Source: Amycolatopsis orientalis DSM 40040 = KCTC 9412 (GTDB taxonomy: Bacteria; Actinomycetota; Actinomycetes; Mycobacteriales; Pseudonocardiaceae). From it: a stretch of DNA of 64,000 bases. Positions 26,221-34,863 of the stretch are shown here, piece after piece. Positions within the stretch are counted from its first letter, which is position 1. Each line of letters begins with the position of its first letter. A program made the position numbers and the translations under genes. The notes under the pieces are model-generated. The model was not told the origin of the DNA. It did no database searches and saw only the letters and a program-made list of their open reading frames with translations. The stretch is from contig NZ_ASJB01000064.1 in the NCBI RefSeq assembly GCF_000478275.1, forward strand, positions 1 through 64,000, in the 5' to 3' direction.

Positions 26221-27218
26221 GTGATCTCGTCTTCGACGCGGTGAGCGTGCGGTACGGCGGGAGGCGCGGTCTCACCGCGGTCGACCAGGTCGGGCTGACC
26301 GTCCCTTCCGGACAGGTCGTCGGGCTCGTCGGCGAGTCGGGCTCGGGGAAGTCGACGCTGGCGCGTGCCGCCGTCGGGCTTTCGCCGATCAGCGGCGGCC
26401 GGGTCCTGCTGGGCGGCGTCGACGTCCGGAAGCTGCCCCGCCGCCGTCCACTGCAGATGGTGTTCCAGGATCCGTATTCCTCTTTGGACCCTCGGATGAG
26501 CATCGGGGAATCGATCACCGAAGCGATCCCGCGCGAGGTCCTTTCCGGGCGCGCCGCGCGCCGCGACGAGGTCGCCCGGCTGCTGGAACTGGTCAATCTC
26601 GACCCGGATCGCGCCGGGCACCTGCCGGGGCAGCTCTCCGGCGGGCAGCGGCAGCGGGTGGCGCTCGCCAGGGCGCTGGCCGGGCGGCCGGAGGTGCTGA
26701 TCGCGGACGAGATCACCTCCGCGCTCGACGTCTCGGTGCAGGGCGCGGTGCTCAACCTGGTCCGGGAGGTGCAGCGACGGCTCGGGTTGTCGATGCTGTT
26801 CATCTCGCACAACCTCGCCGTCGTGCGCTATCTCAGCGACATCGTCGCCGTGATGTACCTCGGGCGCATCGTCGAAGCGGGCCCGGCGGAACAGGTGCTC
26901 ACCGATCCCCAGCATCCCTACACCCGCGACCTGCTCGCCGCGGCGCCGTCCGCGCACACCTCCCTGTTCGACACCGGGACGGACGCGGCGACCGCCGACA
27001 CCGAACCCGCCGACCCGCACCACCCGCCGCCCGGGTGCCGCTACCACACGCGCTGTCCGATCGGCCCGCTCGCGCGCGCCGATCGCGAACTCTGCCTCGA
27101 GGTGGATCCCGCAGTGGACGCGGCACGACGACGTCATTCGGCGGCCTGCCATTTCAGCGAAAACGAGAGCCACCGCAGCCACCAGCCCGCGATCTCCAGA
27201 GGAGCAAGCGCACCATGA
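26217..27218 (+). CDS. Peptide ABC transporter ATP-binding protein, DppF-like
   Basis: A 333-aa ATPase: Walker A GESGSGKST (Lys45), QMVFQDPYSSLDPRM Q-loop, signature LSGGQRQRVALARAL, Walker B LIADEITSALD, and the C-terminal domain with CRYHTRCPIG. GTG 26217 is the start because it overlaps the preceding TGA; the 54-codon upstream extension lies inside the previous gene. It completes a two-ATPase peptide importer and overlaps the next gene by ATGA. Confidence 0.92.
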   Translation: MSDLVFDAVSVRYGGRRGLTAVDQVGLTVPSGQVVGLVGESGSGKSTLARAAVGLSPISGGRVLLGGVDVRKLPRRRPLQMVFQDPYSSLDPRMSIGESITEAIPREVLSGRAARRDEVARLLELVNLDPDRAGHLPGQLSGGQRQRVALARALAGRPEVLIADEITSALDVSVQGAVLNLVREVQRRLGLSMLFISHNLAVVRYLSDIVAVMYLGRIVEAGPAEQVLTDPQHPYTRDLLAAAPSAHTSLFDTGTDAATADTEPADPHHPPPGCRYHTRCPIGPLARADRELCLEVDPAVDAARRRHSAACHFSENESHRSHQPAISRGASAP

Positions 27219-30200
27219 CCCGACGTCTCGGTCTCGACGACCTGTACGAAATCGCCGCACCCAGCCAGCCCTCGCTGTCCCCGGACGGCGAACGGATCGT
27301 GTACGTCGTGCGCACCGCGGACCATGAAGGGGACCGGAACGTGGCCACGCTGTGGGAGGTCGGCACCACCACCGGCGAAGCCCGGCAGCTCACGCGCGGA
27401 ACGGCCGACATGGCACCGAGCTGGGCGCCGGACGGTGCGCGGATCGCGTTCCTGCGGGCCGAGGACGGTCCGCCGCAGGTGTGGTTCCTGCCCGCGTCGG
27501 GCGGGGAGGCCGAACGGATCACCGGACTTCCGCTCGGGGCGGGCGCGCCGGTGTGGAGCCCGGACGGTGGCCGGATCGCGTTCTCGGCCGCGGTCGACCT
27601 CGCGGGCGGCGAATCCGCGCCGAACGCTCCGGTGGTCGCGGATCGCCTGGACTTCAAGGCCGACGGCGCCGGGCTGATCAAGACGATCCGCAAACACCTG
27701 CACGTCCTCGACGTCGCCACGAAGGAGGTCCGGCAGGTCACCTTCGGCGATTGGCACGCCGGCGACCCGGCGTGGTCGCCCGACGGCACGCATCTGGCGT
27801 TCTCCGCCGGACGGGACGCCGACGCGGATCTGACTTTCCGTTCCGGGGCCTACGTTCTCGACGTCTCAGTGAAGACCTCGGAGCCGCGGCTGGTCGGTTC
27901 CGGTGACGGCATGGCGGGCCCGGTCGGCTGGACCGCCGACGGCCGCGCGCTGCTGGTGGTCGGCAGGCGCGACACCGAGGTCGGCCACCTCGGCCTGCTG
28001 CGGGTCGTGCTCGACGGCGGGGAACCGCTTGACCTGACCGCTTCCCTCGACCGCAACGTGATGTCCGGCGGCGGCGGCTATCCCGGTGCCGCCCCGAAGC
28101 TGACCGCGGACGGCCGCTCCGTCCTTTTCGGACTCCGCGACCGCGGCTGCACTCATCTGTACAAAGTGGACATCGACGGTGAGAATGCGCGGGCGGTCGT
28201 CGCGGGGGCCGATCGTGTCGTGTCCGGAATGGACATCGCGGGTGACCGCGTGGTGGTCGTGCTCGCCACGAACACGTCGTTCGGGGAGATCGTCGTCGTC
28301 GATCCGGCCACCGGTGCCCTCGACGTGCGCACCCGGCACGGCGCCCCGTTCGCCGACGTCGAGTTCTTTCCCCACGAGGAGCGGGAATTCACCATCGGCG
28401 ACGGCACCGTCGTGCACGGCTGGCTGCTGCGAGACCCGGACGGCACCGGCGCCGCGCCGCTGCTGCTCGACATCCACGGCGGTCCGCACAACGCCTGGAA
28501 CGGCGCGGCCGACTCGATCCACCTCTACCACCAGGCACTCGCCGCGCGTGGCTGGGCGGTGCTGCTGCTCAACCCGCGCGGCAGCGACGGCTACGGCGAG
28601 GACTTCTTCACCGGCGCCGTCGGCGGCTGGGGTGTCGCCGATGCCCGCGACTTCCTCGAACCGCTGAACCAGCTGGTCGCGGAAGGCATCGCCGACGCGG
28701 ACCGCCTCGCCGTGGCGGGCTACAGCTATGGCGGGTTCATGACCTGCTACCTGACCAGCCGCGACGACCGCTTCGCCGCCGCCGTCGCCGGGGGCGTGGT
28801 CAGCGATCTGACCAGTATGGAGGGCACCTCCGACGCCGGGTACTACCTGGCCGTCCGCGAACTCGGCGGCTCGTCCGGCGAGGCGGACCACGAGCGGTTC
28901 TCGCCATTCGCCCAGGTCGGCCGGGTACGGACACCGACTCTGGTCATCCAAGGCGCGGAGGACGAGCGCTGTCCGGTCGGCCAGGCCGAGCAGTGGTTCG
29001 GTGCCCTGCGGGCTCGCGGCGTCCCGTCCCGGCTGGTGCTGTACCCGGGTGCCTCGCATCTGTTCATCTTGGACGGTCCGCCTTCGCAGCGCCTCGACTT
29101 CAACCGCCGCGTCTTCGAATGGGTCGAGCAGTACGCGGCGCCGGAGGACGGGGTGTCGCGGGTCCCGATCGATGCGGCGCACTGGCGGCGGCGCCTGGCC
29201 GAACTGGCGCGCAAGTACCGCGTCCCCGGCGCGGCGCTGGGCATCACGCGGGTCGGCGACGACGCGGAGGCGCACGTCACCTACGGCGTGCTGAACACCG
29301 CGACCGGCGTCGAGGTGACCGAGGACTCGGTGTTCCAGATCGGCTCGGTGTCGAAGGTGTGGACCGCGACCGTGGTGATGCAACTGGTCGACGACGGGCT
29401 CCTCGACCTGGACGCGCCGATCTCCGACGTCGTCCCCGAACTGCGGCTGGCCGATCCGGACGTCGCGAAGCAGGTGACCATGCGGCATCTGCTGACGCAC
29501 ACCAGCGGGATCGACGGCGACGTCTTCACCGACACCGGCCGCGGGGACGACTGCCTCGAACGCTACGTCGAAATCCTCGACCAGGCCGGGCAGAACCATC
29601 CGCTCGGTGCGACGTTCTCCTACTGCAACTCGGGTTTCGTGCTCATGGGCCGGGTGATCGAGAAGCTCACGGGGCTGACCTGGGACGCCGCGATGCGGGA
29701 GAAGTTGTTCGCCCCGCTCGGTCTCACGCACACGGTGACCCTGCCCGAGGAAGCGCTGATGTTCCGCGCGGCGGTCGGTCACGTCGCCGATGGAGACGAG
29801 GAACCGAAGCCCGCCCCCATCTGGGGCCTGCCCCGCAACATGGGCCCCGCCGGGCTGATCACCGGCACGACCGAGGACGTGCTCCGGTTCGCCCGGCTGC
29901 ACCTGACCGGCGGTCTCACCTCGTCGGGGGAGCGGATCCTGACGACGGCGTCCGCCACCGCCATGGCCGAGAAACAGGCCGACATCCCCGACAAGCACTC
30001 ACTCGGTGACTCATGGGGTCTCGGCTGGATCCGTGACGAATGGAGCGGGAGGCGGGTCATCGGCCACGACGGCAACACGATCGGGCAGTCGGCGTTCCTG
30101 CGGTTGCTGCCCGATCAAGGACTCGCCGTCACGCTGCTCACCAACGGCGGCAACACCCGCGACCTGTACGTGGAGCTGTACCGCGAGATCTTCGCGGAGC

Positions 30201-30541
30201 TGGCGGACGTGGCGATGCCGCGGCCGCTGGAGCCGCCCGCGACTCCGGTCACCGTCGACGCTTCGAGGCATGTCGGCGTCTACGAGCGGGCCGGGGTGCT
30301 GATGGAGGTTTTCGCCGAAGGAGACGGGATCCGGCTCCGGCAGACCGCCACGGGGCCGCTGGCCGAGCTCATGCCGGAGAAGACGATGGAGTTCGACCTG
30401 GTCCCGGTGACGGACTCGCTCTTCGTCTGCCGTGAGCCGGGGGCGCGGACGTGGATGCCGGTCACCTTCTACACGTTGCCGACCGGTGAGCCGTACATGC
30501 ACTACGGCGTACGCGCGACGCCGAAGGTGTCCAACGGCTGA
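27215..30541 (+). CDS. Fusion of S9 prolyl-oligopeptidase-type peptidase and class C beta-lactamase/D-aminopeptidase domain
   Basis: One 1108-aa frame encodes two peptidases. Residues 1 to about 400 form a PD40/beta-propeller (repeated SPDG motifs). Residues about 410-645 are an alpha/beta hydrolase with triad Ser504 (GYSYGGF), Asp583 (GAEDER) and His615 (GASHLF). Residues about 650-1000 are a penicillin-binding-type domain with Ser711-Lys714 (GSVSKVW), Tyr803-Asn805 (SYCNS) and GHDGNTIGQS, then a C-terminal barrel. There is no signal peptide, so it should act on imported peptides. GGAGG at 29143-29147, 5 nt before an in-frame GTG (29153, codon 647), could start the second half separately, so the fusion may be two genes in one frame. 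It ends the peptide-uptake operon. Confidence 0.88.
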   Translation: MTRRLGLDDLYEIAAPSQPSLSPDGERIVYVVRTADHEGDRNVATLWEVGTTTGEARQLTRGTADMAPSWAPDGARIAFLRAEDGPPQVWFLPASGGEAERITGLPLGAGAPVWSPDGGRIAFSAAVDLAGGESAPNAPVVADRLDFKADGAGLIKTIRKHLHVLDVATKEVRQVTFGDWHAGDPAWSPDGTHLAFSAGRDADADLTFRSGAYVLDVSVKTSEPRLVGSGDGMAGPVGWTADGRALLVVGRRDTEVGHLGLLRVVLDGGEPLDLTASLDRNVMSGGGGYPGAAPKLTADGRSVLFGLRDRGCTHLYKVDIDGENARAVVAGADRVVSGMDIAGDRVVVVLATNTSFGEIVVVDPATGALDVRTRHGAPFADVEFFPHEEREFTIGDGTVVHGWLLRDPDGTGAAPLLLDIHGGPHNAWNGAADSIHLYHQALAARGWAVLLLNPRGSDGYGEDFFTGAVGGWGVADARDFLEPLNQLVAEGIADADRLAVAGYSYGGFMTCYLTSRDDRFAAAVAGGVVSDLTSMEGTSDAGYYLAVRELGGSSGEADHERFSPFAQVGRVRTPTLVIQGAEDERCPVGQAEQWFGALRARGVPSRLVLYPGASHLFILDGPPSQRLDFNRRVFEWVEQYAAPEDGVSRVPIDAAHWRRRLAELARKYRVPGAALGITRVGDDAEAHVTYGVLNTATGVEVTEDSVFQIGSVSKVWTATVVMQLVDDGLLDLDAPISDVVPELRLADPDVAKQVTMRHLLTHTSGIDGDVFTDTGRGDDCLERYVEILDQAGQNHPLGATFSYCNSGFVLMGRVIEKLTGLTWDAAMREKLFAPLGLTHTVTLPEEALMFRAAVGHVADGDEEPKPAPIWGLPRNMGPAGLITGTTEDVLRFARLHLTGGLTSSGERILTTASATAMAEKQADIPDKHSLGDSWGLGWIRDEWSGRRVIGHDGNTIGQSAFLRLLPDQGLAVTLLTNGGNTRDLYVELYREIFAELADVAMPRPLEPPATPVTVDASRHVGVYERAGVLMEVFAEGDGIRLRQTATGPLAELMPEKTMEFDLVPVTDSLFVCREPGARTWMPVTFYTLPTGEPYMHYGVRATPKVSNG

Positions 30542-30561
30542 GCGGCTGGCTGACGTCGTGT

Positions 30562-30600
30562 GTGGAGGATTTGGGACGGTGAACGTCCTGAATCCTCCAC
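30562..30600 (+). terminator. Hairpin after the peptide operon
   Basis: GTGGAGGATT-TG-GGACG pairs with CGTCC-TG-AATCCTCCAC across a 5-nt loop (GTGAA), giving a 15-bp stem with a 2-nt internal mismatch. It starts 20 bp after the stop of the fusion gene. Confidence 0.65.
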
Positions 30601-30665
30601 GCTCGGTCTCGTTGACGAGGAATTCGGGCACGACGGGCACGATCCGGCCTGACAGAACCGTCGGC

Positions 30666-30860
30666 TCAGGCTTTGCGTCGCGCCACAGCGCGGAGGATCA
30701 AGAGCACGATGCAGATGATCGCGACGGCGCCCGCGATCATCCGGAGGGTGTAGTCCATCCCCGCGAACTGGCCGATCGCGTTGGCGGCCGCACTGACGAG
30801 GAGGACGAGCCAGAGGGAGGTGGTGACCAGTACGCCGCTTGCCTTTTTGGTGTCGTTCAT
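30666..30860 (-). CDS. Small two-helix membrane protein, unknown function
   Basis: A 64-aa protein with two predicted transmembrane helices (SGVLVTTSLWLVLLVSAAAN and LRMIAGAVAIICIVLLILRAV) and a basic C-terminus ARRKA. It is not recognised. The start at 30860 (MNDTKK) is chosen because both helices then fit a compact protein; a ribosome binding site is not obvious. Its promoter region holds a palindromic motif shared with the 51.7-kb promoter. It stands alone between the peptide operon and the two-component system. Confidence 0.6.
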   Translation of the reverse strand: MNDTKKASGVLVTTSLWLVLLVSAAANAIGQFAGMDYTLRMIAGAVAIICIVLLILRAVARRKA

Positions 30861-30918
30861 GGGAAAGACGTTAGAGATCGGCGGGGTGGCGAAACAGGGG
30901 AGTGACCCCCGTCCACGA

Positions 30919-30957
30919 GGTGGTGCTGGCGCTACCCCCACTACTATTGAGGGGTAG
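30919..30957. promoter_or_regulatory. Promoter motif GGTGGTGCTGGCGCTACC plus CTACCCC/GGGGTAG inverted repeat
   Basis: The 18-mer at 30919-30936 matches 16 of 18 bases of the one at 51677-51694. It runs directly into CTACCCC-N12-GGGGTAG (30932-30938 and 30951-30957). It sits about 60 bp upstream of the 64-aa membrane protein gene and is probably a regulator site. Confidence 0.45.
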
Positions 30958-31021
30958 GGCAAATGTGTCCCCAACGTGGCATTGGAGACACCGGCTCCGA
31001 AACACGGGCCCGGATCCCGTT

Positions 31022-31068
31022 CTGAAGGGAACCTTCGAGACGCTCCACGTCCGAAAGGGGGCCTTCAG
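31022..31068. other. Imperfect intergenic hairpin
   Basis: CTGAAGG...CCTTCAG outer arms and GACG...CGTC inner arms form a long interrupted stem around CTCCA. It lies in the gene-free stretch between the small membrane protein and the response regulator. No function can be assigned; it might be a spread intergenic repeat. Confidence 0.35.
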
Positions 31069-31123
31069 GACACCCCAGGCCACGAAAACCCCACCCAGCC
31101 CAGGGCGCACCCCCCGGCTACCC

Positions 31124-31149
31124 ACCGCATCCAGAGGACTGAATGCGGT
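31124..31149 (-). terminator. Hairpin overlapping the response-regulator stop
   Basis: ACCGCAT-C-CAG-AGGA-CTG-A-ATGCGGT forms a 10-bp stem with one mismatch and ends at the last base of the gene's stop codon. It shares ACCGCATCCAGAGGAC with the terminator at 61296-61360. Confidence 0.6.
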
Positions 31150-31796
31150 CAGTTCTTCCCGCTCAAGTAGGCCAGCACGGCCAGCACCCGCCGGTGCCCA
31201 CTGTCCTCCGGCAACCCGAGCTTCGCGAAGATGTTCCGGATGTGCTTGTGCACCGCCCCGTCGCTCACCACCAGAAGCTCGGCGATGGTCGTGTTGTTGT
31301 ATCCCTCGGCCATCAGCCCGAGCACCTCGCGCTCCCTCGCGGTCAGCGCTTCGAGCGGGTCGGTCGCCCGGCGATGCGCCATCAGCTGGGTGATCACCTC
31401 GGGGTCCATGGCCGTGCCGCCCTTGACGACCCGGTCCAGCGCGTCGAGGAACTTCTCGACCTTGCCGACCCGCTCCTTGAGCAGGTACCCGACGGCGCCC
31501 TTGCCGTCGGCGAGGAGTTCGGCCGCGTAGCCGGTTTCGACGTGGGCGGACAGCACCAGCACGGGCAGTCCGGGGTGCATCTTCCGGGCCTTGACGGCGG
31601 CACGGAGGCCTTCGTCGGTATGCGTCGGCGGTAGCCGGACATCGGTGATCACCGCGTCGGGCCGGTCCTTGGCTACCAGTTCGAGGAACTGGTCCACATC
31701 GTCCATCGCGGCGATGACGTCGATGCCCGAGGTGTTCAGCAGCAGGACCAGGCCTTCGCGCAGCAGCGCGTCGTCCTCGACGATCACGACCCGCAT
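31149..31796 (-). CDS. NarL/LuxR-family response regulator
   Basis: A 215-aa protein. The receiver domain has acidic residues VEDD, phosphoacceptor Asp in DAVITDVRLPP and Lys in LLKERVGKVEKFL. The C-terminal LuxR HTH (about 150-205) has LTAREREVLGLMAEGYNNTTIAELLVVSDGAVHKHIRNIFAKL features. It overlaps the sensor kinase gene upstream by 13 bp. It may belong to the end of the thiopeptide transcription unit, since all genes from 45.4 kb to here are co-directional with small gaps. Confidence 0.92.
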   Translation of the reverse strand: MRVVIVEDDALLREGLVLLLNTSGIDVIAAMDDVDQFLELVAKDRPDAVITDVRLPPTHTDEGLRAAVKARKMHPGLPVLVLSAHVETGYAAELLADGKGAVGYLLKERVGKVEKFLDALDRVVKGGTAMDPEVITQLMAHRRATDPLEALTAREREVLGLMAEGYNNTTIAELLVVSDGAVHKHIRNIFAKLGLPEDSGHRRVLAVLAYLSGKN

Positions 31797-32983
31797 GGCA
31801 ACTCCACTTTCACTACGGTCGGCCCACCGGCCGGGCTGGACAACTTCACGGTCCCGTCGAAGGCTTCGGCGCGTTTGCGGATCCCGGACAGGCCGCTGCC
31901 GCCGGATTCGTCGGCACCGCCGTGGCCGTCGTCGCGGATCTCGATGAGCAGGGTGTCGGCGGTACCGTCGAGCGTGACCCAGGCGTGCTCGGCGCCGGAA
32001 TGCTTGGTGATGTTGGTCAGCATTTCGGCGACGACGAAGTAGGCGGCGGCCTCGACGGCGGCGGGACGGCGGGCGGCGCTGCGGACGTCCACAGTGCACG
32101 GAACGGGGCAGCGGTCGGCGAGCGCGATGACGGCGCCGTCGAGGCCCCGGTCGGTCAGCAGGGGCGGATAGATGCTCCGCACGACGGTCCGCAGTTCGGC
32201 CAGCGCGCCGGTCGCCGTGTCCTGCGCCTTGCCCAGCAGCTCCCGGGCCTTTTCGGGGTTCTTCTCGAAGAGCGAGTCGGCGATCCCCAGCTGCAGCACC
32301 ACGGCGGCGATCCTCGCCTGCGTCCCGTCGTGCAGATCGCGTTCGAGACGGCGGAGTTCGGCACCGTGCGCCTCCAGCGCGGCGGCGCGGGACGCGGCCA
32401 GTTCGACGACACGGTCGGTCAGCACGACCCCGGGCGCGGGCGCGAGCAGCTTCCGGGCGATGACGGCCTGCCACCGCGCCAGCCTGGGGTACAGGAAGAT
32501 CAGCGCGATCATGCCGACGCCGGTGATCGCGCTGAGCGCGGCCATCGGCCAGGACGTCACCATGAAACCGAGCGAGCTTTGCACCCCACCGGGCACGGCC
32601 GGCCAGATGAAGGCCGTGACGACCTGCCGGATCCCGCCGAGCGGGAAAGCGATGGCGAAGATCCCGATGATGAAACCGGTGGTGGCGTGGAAGACGAGCC
32701 ACGTCAGATCCCGCCGCGACGCCGGATCGGTCACCGGGTTCCCAGAGCGGTACGGCTCCGGGAACGGCTCGTCCAGCAGGCGGGCGGCGCGACGGCGTTC
32801 GAAATTGACCGGATACCTGATCAGCTTGAGCGCGTGCGGCACCGCCGGGATCCCGACCCCGAACGGGCACATCAGCAGCACGAACAGCATGCCGACGAGG
32901 ACGAACCAGGAGAGCATCGAAGTGGCCGCGCCGATGGCCAGGAACCGGATCGCGGACCAACAGGACCGCAGCCGGGTGATCAC
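31784..32983 (-). CDS. Sensor histidine kinase (HisKA_3 type)
   Basis: A 399-aa membrane kinase. Hydrophobic segments lie in the first 200 residues (FLAIGAATSMLSWFVLVGMLF; LVFHATTGFIIGIFAIAFPLG; MAALSAITGVGMIALIFLYP). The phosphoacceptor motif is LERDLHDGTQARI, and the ATPase end has DDGHGGADESGGSGLSGIRKRAEAF. The large N-terminal membrane part with an intervening RRRAARLLDEPFPEPY loop is typical of actinobacterial sensors of envelope stress. The start is GTG 32983. The pair with 31149 is clear from the overlap; the signal is unknown. Confidence 0.9.
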   Translation of the reverse strand: MITRLRSCWSAIRFLAIGAATSMLSWFVLVGMLFVLLMCPFGVGIPAVPHALKLIRYPVNFERRRAARLLDEPFPEPYRSGNPVTDPASRRDLTWLVFHATTGFIIGIFAIAFPLGGIRQVVTAFIWPAVPGGVQSSLGFMVTSWPMAALSAITGVGMIALIFLYPRLARWQAVIARKLLAPAPGVVLTDRVVELAASRAAALEAHGAELRRLERDLHDGTQARIAAVVLQLGIADSLFEKNPEKARELLGKAQDTATGALAELRTVVRSIYPPLLTDRGLDGAVIALADRCPVPCTVDVRSAARRPAAVEAAAYFVVAEMLTNITKHSGAEHAWVTLDGTADTLLIEIRDDGHGGADESGGSGLSGIRKRAEAFDGTVKLSSPAGGPTVVKVELPCGS

Positions 32984-33031
32984 CCCATGAGTGTCCCATC
33001 CGGACTCCGGCGGCCCCTCCTCGGCGTCACC

Positions 33032-33880
33032 TCAGTCCCTGGCGCGCCTGGTGAAACCCCAGATCCCGACGGCGCCGAACACGAGGATCGACAGCAGCAG
33101 GCACAGTACGTCGATTCCTACCGGGATCGACGGGATCCGGGAGGCCGACAGATGCGCCCGCATACCCTCGCTGAGGTAGGTCAACGGGTTGAGCGCGCAC
33201 ACCACCTGATACCAGCGCATCCCGCCCAGTCCGTGCCAAGGGAACTGGGTGGAACCGGTGAACATCAACGGAGTGAGGACCACCGCGAAGGCGAGCTGGA
33301 TCCGCCCCGGCGAAACCAGCGTCCCCATCACGAGGCCGAGGGAGGCCCCGCTGAGGCAGCCGAGGGCGAGCAACCCGATCGTGAGCGGCCACGCCGCGAG
33401 GTTCCAGCTCACCTCGTCGAGCATGAGCAGGCCGATGGGGATCATCACCACGGCCGCCACGAGGCCGCGAAGCGCGCCGAAAACGATCTTCCCGATCGCC
33501 ACCAGCGCGACCGGTGCCGGTGCCAGCAGCCGGTCGTCGATCTCCCTCGTCCAGGAGAAGTCGACGACCAGCGGGGACGCGGTGCCCTGGATCGCGGTCA
33601 GGAATCCCGAGAGCGCGACGATGCCCGGCAACAGGACCTGGGCGAAGCCGGGTGCCACGAATCCCATGGCGGTCAGCACGTGGCCGAAGATGAACAACAT
33701 GAAGAACGGCTGGATGAGCACCTGCGCGGCGAAGGAGCCGAGCTGCCGTCCGGTGACGATGACGTCACGCAGAAGCATCATCGCGAAGGTGTGCAGCGCG
33801 CCCGTCACGACTTCGAGCCGTCCGATCGACACCGCCGGGAGGTCGGCCCGGGAGCGCGCCGGGGCGAGTGTTCGTGTCAT
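33032..33880 (-). CDS. ABC-2 type exporter permease (DrrB-like)
   Basis: A 282-aa membrane protein with six predicted helices (LLRDVIVTGRQLGSFAAQVLIQPFFMLFIFG at the start region; TYLSEGMRAHLS near the end). It belongs to the daunorubicin-resistance type permeases. ATGA overlap with the ATPase gene shows they form one exporter. As the last genes of the thiopeptide-directed operon they probably export the mature peptide or give self-protection. Confidence 0.88.
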   Translation of the reverse strand: MTRTLAPARSRADLPAVSIGRLEVVTGALHTFAMMLLRDVIVTGRQLGSFAAQVLIQPFFMLFIFGHVLTAMGFVAPGFAQVLLPGIVALSGFLTAIQGTASPLVVDFSWTREIDDRLLAPAPVALVAIGKIVFGALRGLVAAVVMIPIGLLMLDEVSWNLAAWPLTIGLLALGCLSGASLGLVMGTLVSPGRIQLAFAVVLTPLMFTGSTQFPWHGLGGMRWYQVVCALNPLTYLSEGMRAHLSASRIPSIPVGIDVLCLLLSILVFGAVGIWGFTRRARD

Positions 33881-34863
33881 CGCAGATCCCGTCCGGTCAT
33901 GCGGATGAAGACGTCTTCGAGGCTGACCTTGCCGATCCCGAATTCCTGGACCGCGCCGCCGGACCGGGCGATCACGTCCAGTGCGGGCGTCAGGAGTCCG
34001 CCGGGCTCGCGATCGGCGAAAACCCGCAGCCGGACCAGGTCGGCCTTGTGCTCGGTGAGCTCGACCTCACGCACCCCCGGCAGCGTGGTCAGCGCGGTCA
34101 TCAGCGGGCCGGTGCCGCCGTGGAACCGCACGGCCAGTTCGAGGGTCCGGGTGACCTGGAGCGACCGGGTCAGTTCTTCCGGGGTGTCGATGGTGAGCAT
34201 CCGGCCGTGGTCGACGATGCCGATCCGGTCGCAGAGCTTCGCGGCCTCGTCCATGTCGTGGGTGGTGAGCAGGACGGTCGTGCCCCGCGTCCGCAGCTCC
34301 TTGATCCGCTCGTGCACGAACAGTCTGGCCTGCGGATCGAGCCCGGTCGACGGCTCGTCGAGGAACAGCACCCTCGGGTGGTGCATCAGCGCACGGGCGA
34401 TCATGATCCGCTGCGCCTGCCCGCCCGAGAGGTGGTCCAGCCGCTTGCCCGCCAGACCGGTCAGCCCCATCACGTCCAGCAGTTCGACGGCGCGCCGGTC
34501 GCGTTCCGCGCGTGGTACCCGGTGGTACCTGGCGTGGAACAGCAGGTTCTGCCGCACCGTCAGCGACCGGTCGAGGGTGTTGCGCTGCGACACCGCCGCG
34601 AACAGCCGGCACGCCGAACTCGGCGACCGGACGACGTCGACGCCGTGGAGCAGTACCGACCCCGCGGTCGGGCGGATCCGGGTGGTCAGCACTCCGATCG
34701 TGGTGGTCTTGCCCGCCCCGTTGGGCCCGAGCAGACCGAAGACCTCGCCCGGCGGCACCCGGAAATCGAGCCCGTCCACCGCTGGAGCCGGATCGCTTCG
34801 GCGGTAGCGTTTGACCAGTCCGGTGACGGCCAGCGCGGCGTGTTCAGGCGCGTCCACTGACAT
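33877..34863 (-). CDS. ABC exporter ATP-binding protein (DrrA-like)
   Basis: A 328-aa ATPase with Walker A GLLGPNGAGKTTT, signature LSGGQAQRIMIARALMH, Walker B VLFLDEPSTGLD and H-loop LLTTHDMDEA, and the DrrA-type C-terminal extension (VRLRVFADREPGGLLTPAL; VSLEDVFIRMTGRDL). Its start overlaps the upstream SpaB_C gene by 20 bp, tying it to the RiPP operon. Confidence 0.92.
   Translation of the reverse strand: MSVDAPEHAALAVTGLVKRYRRSDPAPAVDGLDFRVPPGEVFGLLGPNGAGKTTTIGVLTTRIRPTAGSVLLHGVDVVRSPSSACRLFAAVSQRNTLDRSLTVRQNLLFHARYHRVPRAERDRRAVELLDVMGLTGLAGKRLDHLSGGQAQRIMIARALMHHPRVLFLDEPSTGLDPQARLFVHERIKELRTRGTTVLLTTHDMDEAAKLCDRIGIVDHGRMLTIDTPEELTRSLQVTRTLELAVRFHGGTGPLMTALTTLPGVREVELTEHKADLVRLRVFADREPGGLLTPALDVIARSGGAVQEFGIGKVSLEDVFIRMTGRDLR

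Noticed and set aside
31922..34807. 961-aa plus-strand open frame
   Set aside because: Antisense to the histidine kinase and DrrAB-like exporter genes. Its translation is rich in Arg/Asp/Gln repeats with no fold.
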